NCBI GenBank assembly: GCA_035281425.1
Contig: DATEDX010000068.1
Location: forward strand, 1-7,892
Origin: JAICND01 sp035281425
Lineage (GTDB): Bacteria; Actinomycetota; Acidimicrobiia; Spongiisociales; ZC4RG35
DNA: 7,892 bases
Direction of reading: 5' to 3'
Shown one piece after another: positions 1 through 6,355 of this stretch. The notes beneath the pieces were generated by a model. The model did no database searches, had not been told where the DNA came from, and worked only from the letters and a program-made list of their open reading frames with translations. Positions within the stretch are counted from its first letter, which is position 1. The number at the start of each line of letters is the position of its first letter. Made by a program: the position numbers and the translations under genes.

Positions 1-1
1 C

Positions 2-766
2 AGCATCTCCGGCGTCAAGTTCGAAGATGCCGACGGCAACGGCGAGCAGGGCGAAGGTGAGGGGGGGCTGGAAGGCTGGACCATCGAACTCGACGGTGAA
101 ACGACCACGGTCACTGGTGAAGGCGGCGCCTACTCCTTTGACGGGGTATCGGCCGGTGTTCACGAAGTCTGTGAAGTCCAGCGCGACGGGTGGACGCAAA
201 CCTTTCCCACCGAACCGTCTTGCCACACCGTCGACACTTCCGAAGGCGACATGACCGGGATCGACTTCGGCAACCAGTTCCAGGGTGAACCGATTGGCTG
301 CGGCCAGAGTGTCCCAGCGGAAGGTCCAGCGGAAGGTGAAGGCAGCTCTGCCAGCTTCACCCGGCCAGACGATGGAAGCTGTGACGATTCGGTGGAGAAG
401 AGTGCCTTCGTGGCGATCGATTCAGGGAGTGAGGGGCCGGGGGACGAAGTGGTGGTGTTCATCCCCCGTGGTGACACCACGGTCAACTTCCAGGGCGAGA
501 TCCAATTCACCAAACCCTTCGACGACCCCAATCTCCTGGTCCTGCAATACGATCCCGATGCCGAGGGACCTGAGGACTTCAGAGATATGCCGGCCTGTGA
601 TGTCGCCTTCGGAGACGGAGAGGTCACGGTGAGTGAAGTCGGGACTCTCATCATTCCGGAAGGTCATACCTGGTGCTTCTTCGGGGTGGAGGCCGACCCG
701 GTCGAACCAGGCTTTTGGGAGGTCAGATGGCAGGTATTCGGAACCGAAGACCCGAAGTTCCGGTGA
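2..766 (+). CDS. SdrD B-like domain protein, C-terminal part (5' end outside window)
   Basis: The reading frame is open from base 2 to the TGA at 764-766, giving 254 visible residues with the start outside the window. Residues 1-96 read as one SdrD B-like (Cna-B type) beta-sandwich repeat: an SISGVKFEDADGNG opening, a GGLEGWTIELDG strand pair, the GAYSFDGVSAG turn, and the IDFGNQ closing motif. Such domains are usually stalk modules of secreted or surface proteins of Gram-positive bacteria and often bind calcium through the DxDGNG loop. A short acidic Pro/Glu/Gly linker (VPAEGPAEGEG) follows, then about 150 residues rich in Asp, Glu and Val with several Cys, which I do not recognise. No LPxTG motif, basic tail or C-terminal membrane helix is present, so cell-wall sorting is not supported. 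It is probably secreted or attached through the missing N-terminal part. The domain call is good; the overall function is unknown. Confidence 0.8.
   Translation, partial: SISGVKFEDADGNGEQGEGEGGLEGWTIELDGETTTVTGEGGAYSFDGVSAGVHEVCEVQRDGWTQTFPTEPSCHTVDTSEGDMTGIDFGNQFQGEPIGCGQSVPAEGPAEGEGSSASFTRPDDGSCDDSVEKSAFVAIDSGSEGPGDEVVVFIPRGDTTVNFQGEIQFTKPFDDPNLLVLQYDPDAEGPEDFRDMPACDVAFGDGEVTVSEVGTLIIPEGHTWCFFGVEADPVEPGFWEVRWQVFGTEDPKFR
314..337 (+). repeat. Perfect 12-bp tandem duplication in the linker
   Basis: The 12-mer CCAGCGGAAGGT occurs twice head to tail. It is in frame and encodes PAEG-PAEG in the hinge between the SdrD B-like domain and the C-terminal domain. It looks like a small in-frame slippage duplication that lengthens a flexible linker without breaking the gene. 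Confidence 0.7.
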
Positions 767-786
767 GCTGACCCACCATTAGGAGG

Positions 787-820
787 GCAAGTCGGGCGGC
801 CGGTGGGCCGCCCGACTTGC
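787..820 (+). terminator. Perfect 15-bp hairpin after the SdrD-like gene
   Basis: The left arm GCAAGTCGGGCGGCC (787-801) pairs perfectly with 806-820 around a GGTG loop, 20 nt after the stop codon at 764-766. Stability and position suggest a transcription terminator. There is no U-tract after it (the next bases are TTACATG), so it would be of the U-less type often proposed in actinobacteria. It also lies directly before copB and could affect that gene's expression. Confidence 0.65.
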
Positions 821-832
821 TTACATGTCTGG

Positions 833-2920
833 GTGGACAATCACCACCACGACTCCGATCCCGGTGGGCACCATCTCGACTCCCATCCCAGCGGACACGA
901 CAAACATGCCGGCCACACCGTTGGCATGTTCCGGGATCGCTTCTGGCTCTCCCTCGCCCTAACCGTCCCGGTAGTCGCCTACTCCGAGATGATCCAGGAG
1001 TGGTTCGGTTACACCGCTCCGGCGTTCCCCGGATCGGAGTGGATCGCTCCCTTGCTGGGCACCGCCATCTTCATCTACGGGGGATCGCCCTTCCTGCGAG
1101 GGGCAGTTCAAGAAGCCCGAGATCGCCAGCCGGGGATGATGCTCCTCATCGGTATGGCCATCACGGTGGCCTTCGCGGCTTCGGCTGCCACCACCTTCGG
1201 CCTATTCGACCTCGAGTTCTGGTGGGAATTAGCGGCTCTGATCACCATCATGCTCCTCGGCCACTGGATGGAGATGCGGGCCATCGGCCAGGCTCAGGGC
1301 GCGCTGGCCGCCCTGGCCGAGTTGTTGCCGGATGAGGCCGAGAAGGTCACCGACCATGGGACCGAACTGGTCAACATCTCCGCCTTAAGGGTGGGCGATC
1401 TGGTCTTGGTGAGGCCGGGGGGTCGGATACCCGCCGACGGGGAGATCGAAACCGGGCAGGTGGAAGTCGATGAATCGATGGTCACGGGCGAGTCGAAACC
1501 AGTCGCCCGAGGAGAAGGGGACCGGGTGGTGGCGGGAACCGTGGCTACCGACGGCTCGATCCGGGTCCGGGTGCGGGCGGTGGGGGAAGACACTGCGCTG
1601 GCCGGAATCCACCGGCTGGTCGCCCAGGCCCAGCAATCGCGATCGAGGGCCCAGGTCCTGGCGGACCGGGCCGCCGCTCTGCTCTTCTATGTGGCGGTAG
1701 CGGCGGCGGCGATCACCGTGGCTGCCTGGCTCATTGCCCGCCAGCCCGATCAAGCAGTGGTGAGAGCGGTGGCGGTGCTGGTGATCGCCTGTCCTCATGC
1801 CCTGGGGCTGGCCATCCCCTTGGTGATCTCCATCTCCACCGGGATGGCGGCTCGCAACGGCATTCTGGTAAAAGACCGGTTGGCGCTGGAACGGATGCGC
1901 AACATCGACATGGTTCTGTTCGACAAGACCGGAACCTTGACCAGGGGAAGCCACCGCTTGGCCGGAAGCGTTGCCGTCGACGGGGACCGCGCCGGTCTGC
2001 TGGCGCTGGCGGCGGCGGTCGAAGCGGAGTCGGAACACCCCCTGGCTCGGGCCATCGTCACCGCCGCTCACGAAACCGGGCAGATCCCTACTGGTCAGGA
2101 CATCAGGGCGATGAGCGGCCGGGGAGTGGAGGGGCGAGTGAAGGAGAAGATGGTGGCGGTGGGGGGGCCGGCTCTCCTCACCGAACGGCAGCCCGAGGTC
2201 CCATCGGTGGTGGGGGAGGCGGTGGAAGAGTGGAGGGAGCGGGGGGCAGCCGTTCTCTATGTGATTGCGGATGGGCAGGTGATCGGCGCCCTGTCACTTG
2301 AGGACGAGGTCCGTCCCGAGTCAAAAGAGGCAGTTGATGAACTCCACCGGTTGGGGGTGAAGGTGGCCATGATCACCGGCGACGCCCACCAGGTGGCGAA
2401 TGCGGTGGGGGCGGAACTAGGTATTGACCAGGTGCTGGCTGAGGTCCTCCCCGAAGACAAACACTCCCAAGTCGAGGGTTTGCAGGCACAGGGGCGGCGG
2501 GTGGCGATGGTTGGGGATGGGGTCAACGATGCCCCGGCCCTGGCCCAGGCCGATGTGGGTATCGCCATCGGGGCCGGGACCGACGTGGCCATCGAGTCGG
2601 CCGGGATCGTGCTCGCCTCCGATGACCCTCGGGGGGTGGTGGCAGTCCGCCGCCTCTCCGAGGCGGGGTATCGCAAGATGATTCAGAACCTGGTCTGGGC
2701 GGCGGGGTACAACGTGGTAGCGATACCCCTGGCTGGGGGAGTATTGGCCGGAGCGGGCATCGTCCTCGCTCCCGCCGCCGCCGCAGTCTTGATGAGCGCC
2801 TCGACGGTGATCGTGGCCGTCAACGCCCAATTGCTGCGTCGGCTCCGTCTCAACCCCGTTCCGGTGACGGTTGAGGAGGATATTCCTGCTCAACCGTCAC
2901 CAGAACGGCAGTCAGCTTGA
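833..2920 (+). CDS. copB: CopB-type P1B copper-translocating ATPase
   Basis: This is a heavy-metal P-type ATPase of about 695 residues that exports copper (possibly silver) across the inner membrane using ATP. The N-terminus has nine His in the first 28 residues and no CxxC metal-binding domain. Visible motifs are the actuator TGES (218-221), CPH in the metal-site helix (320-322), the phosphorylated DKTGT (Asp364), SEHP of the nucleotide domain (400-403), GDGVNDAP (561-568), GYN in the seventh helix, and MSAST (654-658) in the last helix. CPH plus MSxST is the signature of the CopB (P1B-3) class. I chose GTG 833 because it begins the His-rich segment. The same frame is also open from GTG 803, but that codon lies in the loop of the upstream hairpin. 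Neither start has a well-spaced Shine-Dalgarno; leaderless translation from 833 is possible (TTACAT at 821-826 could be a -10). No copper chaperone, CsoR or CopY gene adjoins it. Confidence 0.93.
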   Translation: MDNHHHDSDPGGHHLDSHPSGHDKHAGHTVGMFRDRFWLSLALTVPVVAYSEMIQEWFGYTAPAFPGSEWIAPLLGTAIFIYGGSPFLRGAVQEARDRQPGMMLLIGMAITVAFAASAATTFGLFDLEFWWELAALITIMLLGHWMEMRAIGQAQGALAALAELLPDEAEKVTDHGTELVNISALRVGDLVLVRPGGRIPADGEIETGQVEVDESMVTGESKPVARGEGDRVVAGTVATDGSIRVRVRAVGEDTALAGIHRLVAQAQQSRSRAQVLADRAAALLFYVAVAAAAITVAAWLIARQPDQAVVRAVAVLVIACPHALGLAIPLVISISTGMAARNGILVKDRLALERMRNIDMVLFDKTGTLTRGSHRLAGSVAVDGDRAGLLALAAAVEAESEHPLARAIVTAAHETGQIPTGQDIRAMSGRGVEGRVKEKMVAVGGPALLTERQPEVPSVVGEAVEEWRERGAAVLYVIADGQVIGALSLEDEVRPESKEAVDELHRLGVKVAMITGDAHQVANAVGAELGIDQVLAEVLPEDKHSQVEGLQAQGRRVAMVGDGVNDAPALAQADVGIAIGAGTDVAIESAGIVLASDDPRGVVAVRRLSEAGYRKMIQNLVWAAGYNVVAIPLAGGVLAGAGIVLAPAAAAVLMSASTVIVAVNAQLLRRLRLNPVPVTVEEDIPAQPSPERQSA
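2863..2901. terminator. Strong hairpin at the copB / MFS convergence
   Basis: GGTGACGGTTGAG (2863-2875) is perfectly complementary to 2889-2901. Inside these arms, after one G-G mismatch, AGGA (2877-2880) pairs with TCCT (2884-2887) around a TAT loop. The result is a nearly continuous 17-bp hairpin. On the minus strand it begins 10 nt after the MFS stop codon, which suits a terminator for the regulator-MFS operon. On the plus strand it lies inside the last codons of copB. No U-tract follows on either strand, so the terminator role is inferred from position and stability only. Confidence 0.5.
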
Positions 2921-4225
2921 TACCTGAGCCTCGGCGATCTGGGCGCTCCCCAGCCGGGGGCGGACATAGACGAAGAGGAGCGCCTGGACCACGGCGGCGA
3001 CGATGAAGGGCGCGCGGAGGGCCCATTCCCGTCCCAGAGGTCCCTCCGAGATTGCCACCACCACTCCACCGAGGAGTGCTCCCAAGGGAATGCTGCCCCA
3101 ACCGAGGAAGCGATAGACCGAATTGACCCGGCCCAGGAGCCGGTCGGGGATAAGAGCTTGACGAAGGGAGACGGTGATCACGTTCCACAACATGGCCATG
3201 AAGCTGATCACCGCGAACATCAGCCACACCAGCCAAAACGACGAAGCCAGACCGGTGATCAGGGTGGCGATAGCAAAACAAAGGACGGAGACGAACAGCG
3301 AGGGCCCTTGCCCCAGGCGTCGGGCCAGCCCCGCCGCGGCCAGCGAGCCGACTAATCCTCCGGCGGCGCCGGCGGTCATCAACGCCCCGAAGGCAGCCGC
3401 ATTGAGGAGGAGTACCTCCTGCACGAAGAGCACGTAGGTGGCGGTCGCCAGGTTGTTCATCCCGTTCATCACTCCCAAGGCGATGGCCATGGGTCGGAAG
3501 AGGCGGTGACTCCACAGCCAGCGCACCCCCTCCTTGAGCTGGCCCGTGAATGAGCCCGGCGGCGCTGCTTCACTCGGCTCGGCTATGGGCCGGAACCTGC
3601 CGGCGATGGTGAAGATCAAGGCAGCCGAAGCGGCAAAGGTGGCAGCATCGACGAAGAAAGGCAACGCGAAGCCGATTGCCAGCAGGAAACCACCGGCCGG
3701 GGGCCCGGCGAAGGAGTTCATCACCATCTCCGCCCCCCATAAGCGGCCGTTGGCCCTTTCCAAGTTGACCTTGTCGACGATGGCCGGCATCAGGGTCTGG
3801 GCGGCGTTGTCCCGGAACACTTCGGCGCAGCCCAGGAGCAGTGCCGCGGCGTAGATGACGACCAGGAGCAAACCAGCACTGGGTGGGGGTTGGGCGGCAC
3901 CGGCTGCGATCTCGTCCGGGGAGGCGAGGTCGGCCTGGACAAGGAGTACCGCCGCGGCCACCCCGAGAGTGATGAGGAAACGGAGGCTGTCCATCAACAC
4001 CACTAGCCGGCGTCGATCGACACGGTCGGTCACGACTCCGGCGGGCAGGGACAGGAGCAGCCAGGGCAGTCGGGTTGCCACCCCTACCAGAGCGATGTGT
4101 AGGGGGTTGCGGGTGACGGCCGACGCCAGCCATGGATAGGCAACGATGGAGATGCCGTCACCGAAGTTGGTGATAGCCGAAGCGATCCACAGCCTCCAAT
4201 AGCTGATGCCGAGAGGTTTGGTCAC
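2912..4225 (-). CDS. MFS exporter (EntS / MFS_3-like, 12 helices)
   Basis: A 437-residue major facilitator superfamily protein, probably a proton-driven exporter in the cytoplasmic membrane. The N-terminus (YWRLWIASAITNFGDGISIVAYPWLA) and the loop 2-3 motif AGVVTDRVDRRRL (residues 62-74) match the MFS_3 group that includes the enterobactin exporter EntS and many actinobacterial drug-efflux proteins. About 12 hydrophobic segments are visible, with a second R-rich loop (ARRLGQGPS) at mid-protein and LIPDRLLGRVNSVYRFLGWGSIPLGALLGG in the C-terminal half, as is usual for this group. The start is GTG at 4225, overlapping the TGA of the upstream regulator (GTGA). No separate ribosome site is seen, so translational coupling is likely. 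The 3' end overlaps convergent copB by 9 bp. The substrate cannot be told from sequence. Confidence 0.88.
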   Translation of the reverse strand: MTKPLGISYWRLWIASAITNFGDGISIVAYPWLASAVTRNPLHIALVGVATRLPWLLLSLPAGVVTDRVDRRRLVVLMDSLRFLITLGVAAAVLLVQADLASPDEIAAGAAQPPPSAGLLLVVIYAAALLLGCAEVFRDNAAQTLMPAIVDKVNLERANGRLWGAEMVMNSFAGPPAGGFLLAIGFALPFFVDAATFAASAALIFTIAGRFRPIAEPSEAAPPGSFTGQLKEGVRWLWSHRLFRPMAIALGVMNGMNNLATATYVLFVQEVLLLNAAAFGALMTAGAAGGLVGSLAAAGLARRLGQGPSLFVSVLCFAIATLITGLASSFWLVWLMFAVISFMAMLWNVITVSLRQALIPDRLLGRVNSVYRFLGWGSIPLGALLGGVVVAISEGPLGREWALRAPFIVAAVVQALLFVYVRPRLGSAQIAEAQVSS

Positions 4226-4803
4226 GGGGTAGGGGCGGGGTCGGGGAGATGGGGGTGATCGCTGGGGTAGAAGGCGAGCAGGAGCCCGTAGGTGACGTCC
4301 CCTCCTCGCTCTTCGGTCACGAACTCGCGGGCTAACTCACCGAGCCGGGTGACCCAAGCCTCGGCCCGCTCCGAGGGGATACGGGCATAACGCAGAGTGC
4401 TCATCGTGGACTTTTCTGCCTCTTCCCTTTCGGAGGCCCGGGCGAGCTCGGCGGAGGCCAGGGACAGAAACCAATCGGGAGCGAGCTCGAAGTCGGCCTC
4501 GGCCGTGGAAGTCAGGAGAAAGGTGCGGGCGGTGCGGCCGTAATACTTGGCCTCGATCGCTCTCACCTTTTTGGTGCGCACCACCCTTACCAGGCCCGCC
4601 GTCTCCAGCCTCCCCATGTGGTGCCCGATCGTGCCCTTGGGTACCCCCAGAGTTTCCGCCAACTCGGTCACGGTGGCGGCTCGTTCCCCTAGGAGATGGA
4701 GAATCCGGCGTCTGGTTTCCTCGAATAAGGCACGCCATTGCTGAGGAGAGTCGAGCTTGAGAGTCTCCTCGAAGTCGTAGTCCGGCACCGAATGGTCGGC
4801 CAT
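4222..4803 (-). CDS. ArsR-type winged-helix transcriptional regulator
   Basis: A 193-residue DNA-binding protein. Residues 22-82 form the winged helix: RALFEETRRRILHLLGERAATVTELAETLGVPKGTIGHHMGRLETAGLVRVV, with the recognition helix at about 55-66 and the wing at RTKKVRAIEAKYYGRT. This ArsR/HTH_20-like fold usually acts as a dimeric repressor. The protein contains no cysteine and no ELCVCDL-like motif, so it is not a classical arsenic or metal sensor. The C-terminal 110 residues (helical, Glu-rich around 125-131) are probably the dimerisation or ligand part. I chose ATG 4803. The frame stays open to 4896, but that extension would run through the promoter and a palindrome and is Arg-rich and unlike the family. 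The gene is coupled to the downstream MFS gene by a 4-base overlap, so the exporter is its probable target, along with its own promoter. Confidence 0.85.
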   Translation of the reverse strand: MADHSVPDYDFEETLKLDSPQQWRALFEETRRRILHLLGERAATVTELAETLGVPKGTIGHHMGRLETAGLVRVVRTKKVRAIEAKYYGRTARTFLLTSTAEADFELAPDWFLSLASAELARASEREEAEKSTMSTLRYARIPSERAEAWVTRLGELAREFVTEERGGDVTYGLLLAFYPSDHPHLPDPAPTP

Positions 4804-4809
4804 AGCCGT

Positions 4810-4831
4810 ATAGTCGGGTATAACCGACCAT
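4810..4831. promoter_or_regulatory. Operator-like palindrome in the regulator promoter
   Basis: GTCGGGTATAACCGAC (4813-4828) is a 16-bp palindrome with one mismatched pair. The flanks ATA (4810-4812) and CAT (4829-4831) extend it to two half-sites of the form ATrGTCGG. It fills the spacer between the -35 and -10 boxes, where a bound repressor would block RNA polymerase. A third copy, ATGGTCGG, lies at 4792-4799 within the first codons of the regulator gene. The likely ligand is the ArsR-type protein encoded just downstream (autorepression); this is inference from position and symmetry. Confidence 0.5.
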
Positions 4832-4839
4832 TTTGTCAA
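4810..4839 (-). promoter_or_regulatory. Predicted promoter of the regulator-MFS operon
   Basis: On the minus strand a perfect TTGACA -35 box (4834-4839) is followed after 18 bp by GACTAT (4810-4815) as a weak -10. This puts the transcription start at about 4803, the A of the chosen ATG. There is no purine-rich ribosome site before that ATG, so the mRNA is probably leaderless, which is common in actinobacteria. The -35 is convincing; the -10 is only partial. Confidence 0.5.
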
Positions 4840-4847
4840 GCACCTGC

Positions 4848-4882
4848 GCGGATTTTTCCGTCGTAGCGACGGAAAAATCCGC
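4848..4882. repeat. Palindrome copy 1 (perfect 16-bp stem, 3-nt loop)
   Basis: GCGGATTTTTCCGTCG (4848-4863) is exactly complementary to 4867-4882 around a TAG loop. Both strands read T-tract, GC core, loop, GC core, A-tract, which is the reverse order of a bidirectional intrinsic terminator. It shares a 29-bp core with the second copy 62 bp away (27 of 29 positions identical). It lies upstream of the -35 box of the regulator promoter. Confidence 0.75.
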
Positions 4883-4902
4883 ACGGCTGGGCTCATCCCA
4901 CT

Positions 4903-4951
4903 GTTCTGTGTCGATCTTTCCGTCGCAGCGACGGAAAAATCTTCACAGAAC
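4903..4951. repeat. Palindrome copy 2 (23-bp stem with 3 mismatches)
   Basis: The arms 4903-4925 and 4929-4951 pair at 20 of 23 positions around a CAG loop. The inner nine pairs (TTTCCGTCG) and outer eight pairs (GTTCTGTG) are perfect. The core at 4913-4941 matches copy 1, while the outer arms differ completely and are still self-complementary. On the minus strand it starts 3 nt after the sigma-factor stop codon, so it forms the immediate 3' end structure of that gene's transcript. A terminator or mRNA-stabilising role is possible, but no U-tract follows it. Confidence 0.7.
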
Positions 4952-4954
4952 GGG

Positions 4955-5962
4955 CTAAGCCGTGGTTAGCGCCAGCCGGTCGATGTCCTCTCTGGAGGTG
5001 GGCAGCCCGAAGAGGGGAAAAAAGCGGGCGGTGTCGAGGAAGAAGGTGAACTCGACGATCCGGCCCTCTTTGATGTTCAGGACATGGAGGGACCAGGGCT
5101 CGAACGCTCCTCCGGGACCGCTGGGCCGGTACTGCCCGAAGGCGGGAACCCCATTGGCCTCAGTGGGGATCAAGAGGGATCCTCGGCAACCCGCCCCCGG
5201 CCCCACCCACCAGCTAAGGATCTCCTCCCGTCCCCGCAGCCAGTGGCTGTAGGGGGGCATCGATTGGATGGCGTCGGCGGTGATCAACTCGGTCAGCGCC
5301 GCCATGTCGTATCGCTGGAAGGCGTCGAGGTATCGGGCCAGTAGGTCGGAGTCGACCTCGGAGTCGCTGACGTCGACCGGCCGGCGGGCATCGAGAGTTG
5401 CTCTTGCCCGCTGGAGGGCGCTGTTAACGGAGGCAACCGACGAGCCCAGCAGATCGGCTACTTCCGACGCTTGCCACTGCAGTACGTCACGCAAGATGAG
5501 AACAGCACGTTGCCGGGCAGGTAGATGCTGGAGGGCGGCGATGAACGCCAGCCGGATCGACTCCCGGGCCACGGCCAGATCGGCCGGATCCATGGTTGAG
5601 TCCAGCACCAGCTGGTCGGGTATCGGCTCCACCCAGCTCCGTTCAGGCAGCGGCGGTGCCAGGGGATCGTCGGCCTTGCCCGCCTCAGACAGATCCATCG
5701 GCAGTGCCCGCCGCTGGCTGGCCTTGAGCATGTCGATGCAGACATTGGTGGCAATCCGATAGAGCCAGGTCCGCAGCCCGGACCGGCCCTCAAAGCGGTC
5801 GTAGGCCCGCCACGCCCGGGTCAAGGTCTCCTGAACCGCGTCTTCGGCCTCGAGGCTCGAACCAAGCATCCGGTAACAGAAGCCGATCAGCTCCCGGCGA
5901 TAGCGCTCGAGCTGACGGGCAACCGGCTCTTGGCCGGTGGTCTCGGCAAGTTCAGGCTTCAT
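4955..5962 (-). CDS. ECF sigma factor, SigG-type, with C-terminal SnoaL-like domain
   Basis: A 335-residue RNA polymerase sigma factor that redirects transcription to a specific promoter set. Region 2 spans about residues 20-86 (YRRELIGFCYRMLGSSLEAEDAVQETLTRAW, then FEGRSGLRTWLYRIATNVCIDML). A linker with PMDL and SWVEPIPD follows, typical of the TIGR02960 / SigG group. Region 4 spans about 135-190 (AALQHLPARQRAVLILRDVLQW, then the helix-turn-helix ASEVADLLGSSVASVNSALQRARATL). Residues 205-325 form a SnoaL-like (NTF2-fold) domain; in related ECF groups such tails modulate activity in place of an anti-sigma factor. No anti-sigma gene is adjacent. The start ATG 5962 has AGAGGGG about 9 bases upstream, a good ribosome site. 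The gene lies 17 bp after the cupin-like gene, so one transcript is likely. The family call is firm; the regulon and signal are unknown. Confidence 0.92.
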   Translation of the reverse strand: MKPELAETTGQEPVARQLERYRRELIGFCYRMLGSSLEAEDAVQETLTRAWRAYDRFEGRSGLRTWLYRIATNVCIDMLKASQRRALPMDLSEAGKADDPLAPPLPERSWVEPIPDQLVLDSTMDPADLAVARESIRLAFIAALQHLPARQRAVLILRDVLQWQASEVADLLGSSVASVNSALQRARATLDARRPVDVSDSEVDSDLLARYLDAFQRYDMAALTELITADAIQSMPPYSHWLRGREEILSWWVGPGAGCRGSLLIPTEANGVPAFGQYRPSGPGGAFEPWSLHVLNIKEGRIVEFTFFLDTARFFPLFGLPTSREDIDRLALTTA

Positions 5963-5979
5963 GGCGAGTTCCCCTCTGG

Positions 5980-6309
5980 CTAGGACCTAGGTTCGGGAGC
6001 GTAACCAAGGTCGGTCGGTATCGGTTCCGCTCTGCCTCTTCGTGACACGGCCATCAACGCGGCCGCTACCGGCCCGGGGTTGTGGATGATCTTCAGATCG
6101 AGGCCAACGAGCCAGACGAGGCTCCCCCGGCCGAAGCGCCGGCGACTCCCATGAAGGCACTCCAGTTCGATCTCGCCCCGGTCGACGATGACGAGGGCAT
6201 CACGCCACTCCGTCTCGGAGAATGGCCGCGACTGCCCCGGTTCGATTACAACCAGCCGCACCGCAAACCGGTAGTCGTCACCACCGGTCTCCGGGCACGG
6301 CTCATCCAT
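5980..6309 (-). CDS. Small cupin-like protein preceding the sigma factor
   Basis: A 109-residue protein with no membrane segment or signal peptide. The pattern fits a small single-domain cupin beta-barrel: RLVVIEPGQSRPF (18-30), EWRDALVIVDRGEIELEC (34-51, including the G-E-I-E-L-E strand typical of cupin motif 1), RRRFGRGSLVWLVG (56-69), and IIHNPGPVAAALMAVSR (74-90, motif 2 region). The usual two-His metal triad of motif 1 is not evident; His75 and Glu47/Glu50 are the only obvious candidates, so it may bind a ligand and not be an enzyme. The ATG at 6309 is the first possible start, since a stop lies in frame three codons upstream. No ribosome site is seen. It probably shares a transcript with the sigma factor and may sense or tune its signal (inference). 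The gene is real with good confidence; the cupin assignment is moderate. Confidence 0.72.
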   Translation of the reverse strand: MDEPCPETGGDDYRFAVRLVVIEPGQSRPFSETEWRDALVIVDRGEIELECLHGSRRRFGRGSLVWLVGLDLKIIHNPGPVAAALMAVSRRGRAEPIPTDLGYAPEPRS

Positions 6310-6355
6310 AAGGTCTTAGACGTCCCAGCGACCGCCAACTCATCGGGCGTCACGA

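Noticed and set aside
803..832. copB start at GTG 803
   Set aside because: The codon lies in the loop of a perfect 15-bp hairpin, and the extra ten residues (MGRPTCLHVW) precede the usual His-rich CopB N-terminus. I preferred GTG 833, though 803 cannot be excluded.
3570..4133. Long antisense open frame inside the MFS gene, and similar antisense frames in copB, the sigma gene and the DHA2 gene
   Set aside because: High G+C makes long shadow frames common. The products are Arg/Pro/Gly-rich without recognisable domains, while the genes on the other strand have clear family motifs.
4222..4803. Metal-responsive ArsR/SmtB sensor acting on copB
   Set aside because: The protein has no cysteine and no ELCVCDL-like motif, and it is coupled to an MFS gene, not to copB.
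4804..4896. N-terminal extension of the ArsR-type regulator up to 4896
   Set aside because: It would run through the predicted promoter, the operator-like palindrome and palindrome copy 1. The extra residues are Arg/Pro-rich and unlike the family.
4848..4951. The two palindromes as ordinary intrinsic terminators
   Set aside because: The T-tract precedes and the A-tract follows the GC core on both strands, and no U-run comes after either hairpin. A different kind of termination remains possible, so they are listed as repeats.
4882..4964. Outer inverted repeat CACGGCT (4882-4888) / AGCCGTG (4958-4964) flanking palindrome copy 2 as mobile-element ends
   Set aside because: Only 7 bp, with no target-site duplication or transposase. 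Chance is a sufficient explanation.
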